Of a stretch of 64,000 bases of DNA, positions 43,341-52,522 are shown piece by piece. Source of the stretch: Streptomyces sp. NRRL S-340. GTDB lineage: Bacteria; Actinomycetota; Actinomycetes; Streptomycetales; Streptomycetaceae. The stretch spans positions 1-64,000 of the forward strand of contig NZ_JOIY01000007.1 in the NCBI RefSeq assembly GCF_000720185.1. The letters run 5' to 3'. Both the position numbers and the translations under genes were made by a program. The stretch's first letter is position 1. Each line of letters opens with the position of its first letter. Below the pieces are notes generated by a model. The model had not been told where the DNA came from. It saw nothing but the letters and a program-made list of their open reading frames with translations, and ran no database searches.

Positions 43341-43580
43341 GCAGGGCGAAGCCCGCCCCCCAGGGGCACGGGGAACCGCGCGACGAGCCACCACGCACCC
43401 GCACCCACCCGCCGCAGGGGGCAGGGCGAAGCCCACCTCCCAGGGGCACGGGGAACTGCGCGACGAGCCACCACACACCCGCACCCACCCGCCGCAGGGG
43501 GCAGGGCGAAGCCCGCCCCCCAGGGGCGCAGGGAACTGCGCGACGAGCCACCACACACCCGCGCCCGCCCGCGGAGTCAG
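43341..43580. repeat. Three tandem copies of an 80-bp unit
   Basis: Copies start at 43341, 43421 and 43501, each beginning GCAGGGCGAAGCCC and containing GGGGAACTGCGCGACGAGCC-like sequence. Copies differ at few positions. The unit belongs, from memory, to a well-known dispersed Streptomyces intergenic element containing GGGGAACTGCGCGAC. It lies between the acyl-CoA dehydrogenase start and the TetR end; the rest of that gap (43228-43340, 43581-43637) shows no gene. Confidence 0.9.
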
Positions 43581-43637
43581 CCCCACCCGCCCGGTGGGCG
43601 ACCGGGGCGCGGGGCGCAGCCCCCAGCCCCTCCCCGC

Positions 43638-44258
43638 TCAGCCCGCCGCAGGCGACCCCGCAGGCGCCCCCGCCGAGGCGAACGCCCCCCGGGCCATCCG
43701 GTGCAGCAGCTCCGCCGTGGCCCCCCGCCCCGGCAGGACCCCGCGGCGCCCCAGGTGGGGCGTCGAGTTCAGCAGCCCGAACACCGAGTGCACCGCCGAC
43801 CGCGCGGCCGGCTCGGCCAGCTCCGGGTGGACCCGGCGGACCACGTCCACCCACAGTTCGACGTACTGCCGCTGGAGCTGCCGCACGAGCTTGCGGTCGC
43901 TGTCCCGCAGGCGGTCCAGCTCGCGGTCGTGCAAGGTGATGAGGGACCGGTCGTCGAGCGCGAAGTCGATGTGCCCCTCGATGAGCGAGTCGAGGACCGC
44001 GTCCGGACCCGCCGCCCCGTCCGCCTCCGCCAGGCGCCGCTTCGCCCCGGTCAGCAGCCGGCCGCTGATGCCGACCAGCAGCTCCGCGAGCATGGCGTCC
44101 TTGCCGGGGAAGTGCCGGTACAGGCCCGGTCCGCTGATGCCCACGGCGGCGCCTATCTCGTCGACGCCGACGCCGTGGAAGCCGCGTTCGGCGAAGAGCC
44201 GCGCGGCTTCCTTGAGGATCTGCTCGCGGCGGGTGGGGGCGTCGGTTCGCGTGGCCAT
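43638..44258 (-). CDS. TetR-family regulator of the leucine-degradation operon
   Basis: Protein of 206 residues. TetR_N HTH at about 9-55 (RREQILKEAARLFAERGFHGVGVDEIGAAVGISGPGLYRHF) and a C-terminal ligand-binding domain close to the group annotated TetR_C_33 or similar. ATG at 44258. Divergent from the methylcrotonyl-CoA carboxylase operon with 97 bases between, containing two copies of a GTTAACGCTCATTAAC-like site. It is probably a repressor released by acyl-CoA; the ligand is not known. Confidence 0.9.
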   Translation of the reverse strand: MATRTDAPTRREQILKEAARLFAERGFHGVGVDEIGAAVGISGPGLYRHFPGKDAMLAELLVGISGRLLTGAKRRLAEADGAAGPDAVLDSLIEGHIDFALDDRSLITLHDRELDRLRDSDRKLVRQLQRQYVELWVDVVRRVHPELAEPAARSAVHSVFGLLNSTPHLGRRGVLPGRGATAELLHRMARGAFASAGAPAGSPAAG

Positions 44259-44280
44259 GAGAACAATTCTAGACAGCGGC

Positions 44281-44325
44281 GTTAGCGCTCGTTAACCTGG
44301 AGGAAATGGGTTAACGCTCATTAAC
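44281..44325. promoter_or_regulatory. Two TetR-type operators before the methylcrotonyl-CoA carboxylase operon
   Basis: GTTAGCGCTCGTTAAC (44281-44296) and GTTAACGCTCATTAAC (44310-44325) are two imperfect palindromes differing at only two positions, 29 bases apart. They lie between the divergent TetR and carboxylase genes and are AT-rich for this genome. Binding by the adjacent TetR protein is an inference. Confidence 0.75.
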
Positions 44326-44355
44326 AGTGGACCACTGGGTGAGGGGACCGCGAGG

Positions 44356-45972
44356 ATGCAGGAGGCACCGGAGCTGACGAGCGCGGCCGACCCCGCGTCG
44401 GAGGCCTGGAGGGCCAACGAACAGGCGCACCGGGCGCTCGTCGAGGAACTGCGCGGCAAGCTGGCCGCCGCCCGGCTCGGCGGCGGCGAGCGGGCTCGGG
44501 CCCGCCACACCGCGCGCGGGAAGCTGCTGCCGCGCGAGCGCGTGGACGCCCTTCTCGACGCGGGCTCGCCGTTCCTGGAGCTGGCCCCGCTGGCCGCCGA
44601 GGGGATGTACGACGGGCAGGCCCCGGCCGCCGGGGTGATCGCGGGGATCGGGCGGGTGAGCGGGCGCGAGTGCGTGATCGTCGCCAACGACGCCACCGTC
44701 AAGGGCGGCACGTACTACCCGATGACGGTGAAGAAGCACCTGAGAGCCCAGGAGGTGGCCCTGGAGAACCGGCTGCCGTGCCTGTACCTGGTCGACTCGG
44801 GCGGCGCGTTCCTGCCGATGCAGGACGAGGTGTTCCCCGACCGCGAGCACTTCGGCCGGATCTTCTACAACCAGGCGCGCATGTCCGGCGCCGGGATCCC
44901 GCAGATCGCGGCGGTGCTCGGCTCGTGCACGGCGGGCGGGGCGTACGTCCCCGCGATGAGCGACGAGGCGGTGATCGTCCGGGGCCAGGGCACCATCTTC
45001 CTGGGCGGTCCGCCGCTGGTGAAGGCGGCCACCGGGGAGGTCGTGACCGCCGAGGAGCTGGGCGGCGGCGAGGTGCACTCCCGCACCTCCGGCGTCACCG
45101 ACCACCTCGCCGAGGACGACGCGCACGCGCTGCGGATCGTGCGCACCATCGTCTCCACCCTCCCCGCGCGCGGGGCCCTGCCCTGGGACGTCACCGCGGC
45201 CGTGGAACCGAAGGTCGACCCCTACGGGCTGTACGGCGCGGTGCCGGTGGACTCCCGCACCCCCTACGACGTGCGGGAGATCATCGCGCGCGTGGTGGAC
45301 GGCTCCCGCTTCGCCGAGTTCAAGGCGGAGTTCGGGCAGACCCTGGTCACCGGCTTCGCCCGGATCCACGGCCACCCGGTGGGGATCGTCGGCAACAACG
45401 GCATCCTGTTCTCCGAGTCCGCCCAGAAGGGCGCCCACTTCATCGAACTGTGCGACCAGCGCGGCATCCCGCTGCTGTTCCTGCAGAACATCTCCGGCTT
45501 CATGGTGGGCCGGGACTACGAGGCGGGCGGCATCGCCAAGCACGGCGCGAAGATGGTCACGGCCGTCGCCTGCACGCGCGTGCCCAAGCTGACGGTCGTC
45601 GTCGGCGGCTCCTACGGCGCGGGCAACTACTCGATGTGCGGCCGGGCCTACTCCCCCCGCTTCCTGTGGATGTGGCCCAACGCCAAGATCTCCGTCATGG
45701 GCGGCGAACAGGCCGCCTCCGTGCTCGCCACGGTCAAGCGCGACCAGCTCGAGGCGCGCGGCGAGGAGTGGTCCGTGGAGGACGAGGAGTCCTTCAAGGC
45801 CCCGGTCCGCGCGCAGTACGAGCGTCAGGGCAGCGCCTACTACGCCACCGCGCGGCTGTGGGACGACGGGGTGATCGATCCGCTGGAGACCCGGCAGGTG
45901 CTGGGCCTGGCCCTGACCGCCTGCGCCAACGCTCCGCTGGGCGACCCCCAGTTCGGCGTTTTCCGGATGTGA
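44356..45972 (+). CDS. mccB: Methylcrotonyl-CoA carboxylase carboxyltransferase (beta) subunit
   Basis: Protein of 538 residues with the two-part carboxyltransferase (crotonase-like) fold. Hallmarks of methylcrotonyl-CoA carboxylase beta subunits are present: [49 protein letters not shown] and the C-terminal [18 protein letters not shown] (oxyanion and acyl-CoA binding). It transfers CO2 from biotin to 3-methylcrotonyl-CoA in leucine degradation. ATG at 44356. Operon with the alpha subunit 16 bases downstream. Confidence 0.92.
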   Translation: MQEAPELTSAADPASEAWRANEQAHRALVEELRGKLAAARLGGGERARARHTARGKLLPRERVDALLDAGSPFLELAPLAAEGMYDGQAPAAGVIAGIGRVSGRECVIVANDATVKGGTYYPMTVKKHLRAQEVALENRLPCLYLVDSGGAFLPMQDEVFPDREHFGRIFYNQARMSGAGIPQIAAVLGSCTAGGAYVPAMSDEAVIVRGQGTIFLGGPPLVKAATGEVVTAEELGGGEVHSRTSGVTDHLAEDDAHALRIVRTIVSTLPARGALPWDVTAAVEPKVDPYGLYGAVPVDSRTPYDVREIIARVVDGSRFAEFKAEFGQTLVTGFARIHGHPVGIVGNNGILFSESAQKGAHFIELCDQRGIPLLFLQNISGFMVGRDYEAGGIAKHGAKMVTAVACTRVPKLTVVVGGSYGAGNYSMCGRAYSPRFLWMWPNAKISVMGGEQAASVLATVKRDQLEARGEEWSVEDEESFKAPVRAQYERQGSAYYATARLWDDGVIDPLETRQVLGLALTACANAPLGDPQFGVFRM

Positions 45973-45988
45973 GGGGGACTTCGTAAAC

Positions 45989-47929
45989 ATGTTCGACACA
46001 GTTCTGGTGGCCAATCGCGGCGAGATCGCCGTCCGGGTCATCCGCACGCTGCGCGCGCTGGGCGTGCGCTCGGTGGCGGTCTTCTCCGACGCCGACGCGG
46101 ACGCCCGCCACGTCCGGGAGGCCGACGCGGCGGTACGGATCGGCCCGGCGCCCGCGGCCGAGAGCTACCTGTCCATCGACCGGCTGCTGGAGGCCGCCGC
46201 CCGCACCGGCGCGCAGGCCGTCCACCCCGGCTACGGCTTCCTCGCGGAGAACGCCGACTTCGCGCGCGCCTGCGAGGCGGCCGGCCTGGTCTTCGTCGGC
46301 CCCCCGGCCGACGCGATCGCCCTCATGGGCGACAAGATCCGCGCGAAGGAGACGGTCGCGGCGGCCGGGGTGCCGGTCGTCCCCGGCTCCAGCGGCTCCG
46401 GCCTGAGCGACGGGCAGCTCGCCGAGGCCGCCCGCGCCATCGGCATGCCGGTGCTGCTCAAGCCGTCGGCGGGCGGCGGCGGCAAGGGCATGCGGCTGGT
46501 GCGCGCGCAGGAGGCGCTCGCGGACGAGATCGCCGCCGCCCGCCGCGAGGCCCGCGCCTCCTTCGGCGACGACACCCTGCTGGTCGAGCGCTGGGTGGAC
46601 ACCCCCCGGCACATCGAGATCCAGGTCCTGGCCGACGGCCACGGCCACGTGATCCACCTCGGCGAGCGCGAGTGCTCCCTGCAGCGCCGCCACCAGAAGA
46701 TCATCGAGGAGGCGCCCAGCGTGCTCCTCGACGAGGAGATCCGGGCCGCGATGGGCGAGGCCGCGGTGCAGGCGGCCCGCTCCTGCGGCTACCGGGGCGC
46801 GGGCACGGTGGAGTTCATCGTCCCCGGCGGCGACCCGTCGTCGTACTACTTCATGGAGATGAACACCCGCCTCCAGGTGGAGCACCCGGTCACCGAACTG
46901 GTCACCGGAGTGGACCTGGTGGAGTGGCAGCTGCGGGTCGCGGCGGGCGAGCACCTGCCCTACGCGCAGGAGGACGTCACCCTCACCGGTCACGCCGTGG
47001 AGGCCCGGCTGTGCGCCGAGGACCCCGCGCGCGGGTTCCTGCCCTCCGGCGGCACCGTGCTCAGGCTGCGCGAACCGCAGGGCGAGGGGGTGCGCACCGA
47101 CTCCGGGCTCAGCGAGGGCACCGAGGTCGGCAGCCTCTACGACCCCATGCTGTCCAAGGTCATCGCCTACGGCCCCGACCGCGCGAGCGCGCTGCGCAAG
47201 CTGCGCGCGGCCCTGGCCGGGACGGTCACGCTGGGCGTGCAGACCAACGCCGGGTTCCTGCGCCGGCTGCTGGCCCACCCGGCCGTCGTGGCCGGTGACC
47301 TGGACACCGGTCTGGTGGAGCGGGTGGTGGACGAGCTGGTCCCCGCCGACGTGCCGGAGGAGGTCTACGAGGCCGCGGCGGCGGTCCGCCTGGACGCGCT
47401 GCGCCCGAAGGCGGAGGGCTGGACCGACCCGTTCTCCGTGCCGAGCGGCTGGCGGCTGGGCGGCGAGCCGAGGCCGGTGGCCTTCCCGCTGCGGGTGACC
47501 GACCCCGTGGAGTACACCCCGCGCGGCACGCACACCGTCACCGAGGACACGGTCGCCGTCACCCTCGACGGCGTCCGCCACACCTTCCACCGCGCCGCCG
47601 ACTGGCTGGGCCGCGACGGCGACGCCTGGCACGTGCGCGACCACGACCCGGTGGCCGCCTCCCTCACCCGGTCGGCCCACTCCGGCGCCGACTCGCTCAC
47701 CGCCCCCATGCCCGGCACGGTCACGGTGGTGAAGGTCGCCGTCGGCGACGAGGTGAGCGCGGGCGAGAGCCTGCTGGTGGTCGAGGCGATGAAGATGGAA
47801 CACGTCATCTCCGCCCCGCACGCCGGCACGGTCACCGAGCTGGACGTCACCCCCGGCACGACGGTCGCCATGGACCAGGTTCTCGCGGTCGTCGCACCGC
47901 ACGACGAGGAAGGGACGGCGCGGCCATGA
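45989..47929 (+). CDS. mccA: Methylcrotonyl-CoA carboxylase biotin carboxylase/BCCP (alpha) subunit
   Basis: Protein of 646 residues: biotin carboxylase N-domain ([21 protein letters not shown]), ATP-grasp ([29 protein letters not shown]), biotin carboxylase C-domain, a BT-like middle region (about 450-570) and a BCCP domain at the C-terminus with EAMKMEH, the biotinylated residue being Lys 602. It makes carboxybiotin from bicarbonate and ATP and passes it to the beta subunit. ATG at 45989 after GAGGGGGA. The stop overlaps the start of the lyase gene (ATGA). Confidence 0.94.
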   Translation: MFDTVLVANRGEIAVRVIRTLRALGVRSVAVFSDADADARHVREADAAVRIGPAPAAESYLSIDRLLEAAARTGAQAVHPGYGFLAENADFARACEAAGLVFVGPPADAIALMGDKIRAKETVAAAGVPVVPGSSGSGLSDGQLAEAARAIGMPVLLKPSAGGGGKGMRLVRAQEALADEIAAARREARASFGDDTLLVERWVDTPRHIEIQVLADGHGHVIHLGERECSLQRRHQKIIEEAPSVLLDEEIRAAMGEAAVQAARSCGYRGAGTVEFIVPGGDPSSYYFMEMNTRLQVEHPVTELVTGVDLVEWQLRVAAGEHLPYAQEDVTLTGHAVEARLCAEDPARGFLPSGGTVLRLREPQGEGVRTDSGLSEGTEVGSLYDPMLSKVIAYGPDRASALRKLRAALAGTVTLGVQTNAGFLRRLLAHPAVVAGDLDTGLVERVVDELVPADVPEEVYEAAAAVRLDALRPKAEGWTDPFSVPSGWRLGGEPRPVAFPLRVTDPVEYTPRGTHTVTEDTVAVTLDGVRHTFHRAADWLGRDGDAWHVRDHDPVAASLTRSAHSGADSLTAPMPGTVTVVKVAVGDEVSAGESLLVVEAMKMEHVISAPHAGTVTELDVTPGTTVAMDQVLAVVAPHDEEGTARP

Positions 47930-48867
47930 CCCCCGAAGCCCTGCCCATGACCGTCCCGGCCCCCGACCTGCCCGCCCGGGTCCGGATCCACGAGGTCGGT
48001 CCGCGCGACGGCCTGCAGAACGAGAAGGCGACGGTTCCCACCGAGGTCAAGGCGGAGTTCATCCGCCGCCTGGCCGGCGCCGGCCTGACCACGATCGAGG
48101 CCACCAGCTTCGTCCACCCCAAGTGGGTGCCGCAGCTCGCCGACGCCGAAACCCTCTTCCCGCTCCTCGGCGACCTCCCGGTGGCCCTCCCGGTCCTCGT
48201 GCCGAACGAGCGCGGCCTGGACCGCGCCCTGGCCCTGCACGCCGACCGCGTCGCCGTCTTCGCCAGCGCCACCGAGTCCTTCGCCAAGGCCAACCTCAAC
48301 CGGACGGTCGACGAGGCACTGGCCATGTTCGAGCCCGTGGTGCGGCGCGCGAAGGACGCGGGCGCGCACGTGCGCGGCTACCTGTCGATGTGCTTCGGCG
48401 ACCCGTGGGAGGGCGCGGTCCCCGTCCACCGGGTGGTCCGGGTCTGCCGCGCCCTGCTGGACATGGGCTGCGACGAGCTGAGCCTCGGCGACACGATCGG
48501 CGTCGCCACCCCCGGGCACGTCCTGGAGCTGCTGTCCGCGCTCAGCGAGCAGCGGGTGCCGGTCTCGGCGCTCGGCGTGCACTTCCACGACACCTACGGC
48601 CAGGCACTCGCCAACACCCTGGCCGCCCTCCAGCACGGCGTCACCACCGTCGACGCCTCCGCGGGCGGCCTGGGCGGCTGCCCCTACGCCAGGTCCGCCA
48701 CCGGCAACCTCGCCACCGAGGACCTGGTGTGGATGCTGCGGGGCCTCGGCATCGACACCGGAGTGGACCTCGGCCGCCTCGTCGCCACGAGCGAGTGGAT
48801 GGCCGCGCACCTGGGCCGCCCTAGCCCCTCCCGAACCCTCCGCGCCCTCTCCCACAAGGAGCAGTGA
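47926..48867 (+). CDS. Hydroxymethylglutaryl-CoA lyase
   Basis: Protein of 313 residues, HMGL-like TIM barrel. Metal ligands and catalytic motif are visible: [14 protein letters not shown] (Asp), [14 protein letters not shown] (two His) and the Cys-containing loop [18 protein letters not shown]. It splits HMG-CoA into acetyl-CoA and acetoacetate, the last step of leucine breakdown. ATG at 47926, 4-base overlap with the carboxylase gene. No separate methylglutaconyl-CoA hydratase gene is seen in this operon; it is probably elsewhere in the genome. Confidence 0.93.
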   Translation: MTPEALPMTVPAPDLPARVRIHEVGPRDGLQNEKATVPTEVKAEFIRRLAGAGLTTIEATSFVHPKWVPQLADAETLFPLLGDLPVALPVLVPNERGLDRALALHADRVAVFASATESFAKANLNRTVDEALAMFEPVVRRAKDAGAHVRGYLSMCFGDPWEGAVPVHRVVRVCRALLDMGCDELSLGDTIGVATPGHVLELLSALSEQRVPVSALGVHFHDTYGQALANTLAALQHGVTTVDASAGGLGGCPYARSATGNLATEDLVWMLRGLGIDTGVDLGRLVATSEWMAAHLGRPSPSRTLRALSHKEQ

Positions 48868-48873
48868 TCGACG

Positions 48874-50034
48874 ATGAACCACCACCTCACCCCCGAGCTG
48901 GAGGAACTGCGCCGCACCGTGGAGCAGTTCGCGCACGACGTCGTCGCGCCGAAGATCGGCGACTTCTACGAGCGGCACGAGTTCCCGTACGAGATCGTGC
49001 GCGAGATGGGCCGCATGGGGCTGTTCGGGCTGCCGTTCCCGGAGGAGTACGGCGGCATGGGCGGCGACTACCTGGCGCTCGGCATCGCCCTGGAGGAGCT
49101 GGCCCGGGTGGACTCCTCGGTCGCCATCACCCTGGAGGCCGGGGTCTCCCTGGGTGCCATGCCGCTGCACCTGTTCGGCACCGAGGAGCAGAAGCGCGAG
49201 TGGCTGCCCCGCCTGTGCGCGGGCGAGATCCTGGGCGCCTTCGGCCTGACGGAGCCGGACGGCGGCTCGGACGCGGGCGCGACCCGGACGACGGCCCGCC
49301 TGGACGCGGCCACCGGCGAGTGGGTGATCAACGGCAGCAAGTGCTTCATCACCAACTCGGGCACGGACATCACCGGCCTGGTGACGGTCACGGCGGTGAC
49401 CGGCCACAAGCCCGACGGCAAGCCGCTCATCTCCGCGATCATCGTCCCGTCCGGCACGCCCGGCTTCACCGTCGCCCCCGCCTACTCCAAGGTCGGCTGG
49501 AACGCCTCGGACACCCGCGAGCTGTCCTTCCAGGACGTCCGGGTCCCGGCCGCCAACCTGCTCGGCCAGGAGGGCCGCGGCTACGCGCAGTTCCTCCGGA
49601 TCCTCGACGAGGGCCGCATCGCCATCGCGGCGCTGGCGACCGGCCTGGCCCAGGGCTGCGTGGACGAGTCGGTGAAGTACGCCAAGGAACGCCATTCCTT
49701 CGGCCGCCCGATCGGCGCCAACCAGGCGATCCAGTTCAAGATCGCCGACATGGAGATGAAGGCCCACACCTCGCGCCTGGCGTGGCGGGACGCGGCCTAC
49801 CGCCTGGTCGCGGGCGAGCCCTTCAAGAAGGAGGCGGCCCTCGCCAAGCTGTACTCCTCCACGATCGCCGTCGACAACGCCCGCGACGCCACGCAGATCC
49901 ACGGCGGCTACGGCTTCATGAACGAGTACCCGGTCGCCCGCATGTGGCGCGACTCCAAGATCCTGGAGATCGGCGAGGGCACGAGCGAGGTCCAGCGCAT
50001 GCTGATCGCCCGGGAACTGGGGCTGACGAGCTGA
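48874..50034 (+). CDS. acdH: Acyl-CoA dehydrogenase AcdH (branched/short chain)
   Basis: Protein of 386 residues with ACAD motifs GAFGLTEPDGGSDAGAT, FITNSGTDITG, YAKERHSFGRPIGANQAIQ and GGYGFMNEYPVARMWRD. The catalytic Glu is in IGEGTSEVQRML, the SCAD/MCAD position; the alternative position (LDEGRIAI) has Gly. Streptomyces acdH acts, from memory, in valine/leucine/isoleucine catabolism. ATG at 48874 with AAGGAGCAG upstream, six bases after the lyase stop, so this is the fourth gene of the operon. Confidence 0.92.
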   Translation: MNHHLTPELEELRRTVEQFAHDVVAPKIGDFYERHEFPYEIVREMGRMGLFGLPFPEEYGGMGGDYLALGIALEELARVDSSVAITLEAGVSLGAMPLHLFGTEEQKREWLPRLCAGEILGAFGLTEPDGGSDAGATRTTARLDAATGEWVINGSKCFITNSGTDITGLVTVTAVTGHKPDGKPLISAIIVPSGTPGFTVAPAYSKVGWNASDTRELSFQDVRVPAANLLGQEGRGYAQFLRILDEGRIAIAALATGLAQGCVDESVKYAKERHSFGRPIGANQAIQFKIADMEMKAHTSRLAWRDAAYRLVAGEPFKKEAALAKLYSSTIAVDNARDATQIHGGYGFMNEYPVARMWRDSKILEIGEGTSEVQRMLIARELGLTS

Positions 50035-50303
50035 GGCGGCGTCGCTCCCGAGAGGCCGCGGGTGTGCCGGGGCGCCGGTCCGCCATCGCTCCGGCACACT
50101 CCTCCCCCGGAGTCGACGGGCCGTGACGGCGACGAGCCTGCTGCCACCGGTCCACCACGCGCGCCCGCGGCCTTCGGCACCGCGCTGCGGCGGTGGAGCC
50201 ACAGCGACGGCACCGAGGACGCCGCGCGCCTGCTCGACAGGGTGTTCGCCGTGGTCGCTCCCGCGCTGAACGCCGGGACGCGCCCCGCCCCCTGGACAGA
50301 GAG
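50035..50303. other. Intergenic region between the liu-type operon and desE
   Basis: No clear gene is seen. One stretch (about 50150-50280) translates on the + strand to an unusually protein-like run (AFGTALRRWSHSDG, AARLLDRVFAVVAPALNAG) but has no convincing start, ribosome binding site or homologue that I recognise; it could be a gene remnant. The des iron box follows. Confidence 0.4.
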
Positions 50304-50322
50304 TGAGGTTAGGCTAACCTAC
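50304..50322. promoter_or_regulatory. Iron box (DmdR/IdeR-type operator) before desE
   Basis: TGAGGTTAGGCTAACCTAC fits the 19-base iron box TTAGGTTAGGCTAACCTAA at 16 of 19 positions, with its central palindrome. Located 51 bases before the desE start. It implies repression of desEF by the iron-loaded DmdR1 regulator. Confidence 0.9.
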
Positions 50323-50372
50323 CTTCGAACCTGTCCGGCGGTGCTCCGCCCCGTTCGAAAGCAGCCATACCC

Positions 50373-51422
50373 ATGTCCAACGCCCGTGCCACCACCCTCT
50401 CCCGCCGCGGCCTCCTGGCCGCGGGCGGCGCCCTCGGTCTCGGGGCCGCGCTCACGGCCTGCGGCACCGACGACGGGAAATCCGGGGGGCCGGGCAGCGG
50501 CGCGGCGGGGGCCAAGTCCGGCCCGTGGACCTTCGAGGACGACCGCGGGCAGAGGGCCAAGGCCGGCAAGACCCCCTCGGCGATCGTCGCGTTCGTCGGC
50601 GTGGCCGCCGCCCTCCACGACTACGGCGTCCCGGTCAAGGGCGTCTTCGGCCCGACGACCACCAAGGACGGCAAGCCCGACGTGCAGGCCGGCGACCTGG
50701 ACGTCACCGAGGTGACGATCCTCGGCAACGAGTGGGGCCAGTTCAACATCGAGAAGTACGCGGCCCTCGCGCCCGACCTCCTCGTCTCCACGATGTTCGA
50801 CGCCGCCGGCACCCTCTGGTACGTCCCGGAGGAGCAGAAGAAGAAGATCCTCGGCGTGGGCGCCCCGACCGTCGGCATCTCCGTCTACGACCGGCAGCTG
50901 ACCCGGCCGCTGGAGCGCATGCTCGCGCTCGCCAGGTCGCTCGGCGGCGACGTGACCGGCGACAAGGTCACGCAGGCCAAGAAGCGCTTCGCGGACGCCG
51001 CCGCCCGCCTGCGCGCCGCCGCCAAGGCCAAGCCCGGCATCAAGGTGCTGGTCGGCTCCGCCAGCCAGGACCTGTTCTACGTCTCCGGCACCAACCTCTC
51101 CGTCGACCTGGAGTACTTCAAGGCCCTCGGCGTGAACTTCGTCGAGCCCCCGGAGAGCGCCAAGAAGCAGGGCGGCGGCTGGTACGAGTCGCTGAGCTGG
51201 GAGAACATCGACAAGTACCCGGCCGACATCATCATGATGGACAACCGCACCTCAGCCATCCAGCCCGCCGCGATCACCCAGGCGACCTGGAAGAAACTGC
51301 CCGCCGTCAAGGCCGGCCAGGTCATCGCGCGCAACCCCGAGCCGATCCTGTCCTACGACAAGTGCGTGCCGCTCCTCGACGACCTGGCGAAGGCCATCGA
51401 GACGGCGAAGAAGGTCTCCTGA
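50373..51422 (+). CDS. desE: Ferrioxamine-binding lipoprotein DesE
   Basis: Protein of 349 residues. The N-terminus combines a Tat motif (LSRRGLLAAGGAL) with a lipobox (LTAC, Cys 30 or so), so it is an exported lipoprotein. The rest is a FecB/BtuF-like class III binding protein (EWGQFNIEKYAALAPDLLVS, MMDNRTSAI). In S. coelicolor the homologue captures ferrioxamines E/B for uptake. No permease or ATPase gene accompanies it here. ATG at 50373, weak ribosome binding site. First gene behind the iron box. Confidence 0.93.
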   Translation: MSNARATTLSRRGLLAAGGALGLGAALTACGTDDGKSGGPGSGAAGAKSGPWTFEDDRGQRAKAGKTPSAIVAFVGVAAALHDYGVPVKGVFGPTTTKDGKPDVQAGDLDVTEVTILGNEWGQFNIEKYAALAPDLLVSTMFDAAGTLWYVPEEQKKKILGVGAPTVGISVYDRQLTRPLERMLALARSLGGDVTGDKVTQAKKRFADAAARLRAAAKAKPGIKVLVGSASQDLFYVSGTNLSVDLEYFKALGVNFVEPPESAKKQGGGWYESLSWENIDKYPADIIMMDNRTSAIQPAAITQATWKKLPAVKAGQVIARNPEPILSYDKCVPLLDDLAKAIETAKKVS

Positions 51423-51478
51423 CCACCCAGCCCCTCTCCGCCCCCTGACGACGAACTGACGACGACTCAGGAGCACTC

Positions 51479-52345
51479 ATGACGACGGCCGTGGCCGCCC
51501 CGTTCCGGTTCTTCTCCCTCCAGGTCACCGGGACGAGGCGGCTCGGCCCGTCGCTCGTCCGGATCGGCTTCGCCGGCCCCGGCCTGCACGCCTTCGCCTC
51601 CCACGGGCGCGACCAGTCCCTCTCCCTGTTCCTGCCGCACCCCGGCCAGGACGAGCCCGCCGTGCCGCTGGAACTGGGCGACGGCTGGTGGCAGGGCTGG
51701 CGCGAACTGCCCGACGACGTACGGGCGGTGATGCGCTCGTACACCCTGCGCGCGCGGCACCGGGACGCCGCCGGCCGCACCACCGGCATCGACATCGACT
51801 TCGCCCTGCACGGCACGGAGCCCGGCACGGCCGCCCCCGCCGGACCCGCCTCGCGCTGGGCCGCCCGCGCCCGGCCCGGCGACCGTGTCCTGCTGCTCGG
51901 CCCGGCCGTCGCGGACAACCGGGCGATCCGCTTCCGCCCGCCCGAGGACACCGACCTCGTGGTGATGTGGGGCGACGAGACGGCCGTACCGGCCGCGACC
52001 GCGATCCTGGAGTCCCTGCCGGCCGGCACCCGGGTACGCGCCTGGCTGGAAGTGCGGCACGCCGGGGACGTCCAGGACGTGGCGTGCCGCGCCGACGCCG
52101 AGATCACCTGGCTGGTGAACGACGGCAGCGGCGCCGAGGGCTCCCCCATGGCCCTCGGCGCACTGCGCGCCGGGGGCCTCCCGGCGGCCGAACGCCCGTA
52201 CGTCTGGCTCGCCGGCGAGTCCGGCTGCGTGCGGGCGCTGCGCCGGCACTGCGTCGGCGAGCGCGGGATCGACAAACGGCGCGTCACCTTCGTCGGCTAC
52301 TGGCGGCGCGGCCTGACGGAGGAGCAGTTGCGCGCCCAGGAGTGA
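51479..52345 (+). CDS. desF: Siderophore-interacting FAD reductase DesF
   Basis: Protein of 288 residues, SIP family. FAD-binding RSYTLRARH (R-x-Y-T) is followed by the SIP C-domain (LVVMWGDETAVPAATAIL, YVWLAGESGCVRALRRHC). It probably reduces iron from imported ferrioxamine in the cytoplasm. ATG at 51479 follows AGGAGC; 56 bases after desE, likely one transcript with it. Confidence 0.9.
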   Translation: MTTAVAAPFRFFSLQVTGTRRLGPSLVRIGFAGPGLHAFASHGRDQSLSLFLPHPGQDEPAVPLELGDGWWQGWRELPDDVRAVMRSYTLRARHRDAAGRTTGIDIDFALHGTEPGTAAPAGPASRWAARARPGDRVLLLGPAVADNRAIRFRPPEDTDLVVMWGDETAVPAATAILESLPAGTRVRAWLEVRHAGDVQDVACRADAEITWLVNDGSGAEGSPMALGALRAGGLPAAERPYVWLAGESGCVRALRRHCVGERGIDKRRVTFVGYWRRGLTEEQLRAQE

Positions 52346-52436
52346 GACCGGCCGCCGCGCGCGGCACACCGGCTCACGGTGACACGGCACAGCAGTGACG
52401 CCGGTCACGCGGGGGCGGAGTGTGAGCGATACAAAG

Positions 52437-52455
52437 TTAGGTTAGGCTTACCTAA
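52437..52455. promoter_or_regulatory. Iron box (DmdR/IdeR-type operator) before desA
   Basis: TTAGGTTAGGCTTACCTAA is an almost perfect iron box, 68 bases before the desA start. It gives desABCD its own iron-repressed promoter, separate from desEF. Confidence 0.94.
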
Positions 52456-52522
52456 GTTGATCGTGAGGCTCCGCCCTTCGTCACGTCCTGCCCCGGACCG
52501 TCCCCACCCCCGGAGGACCCCC

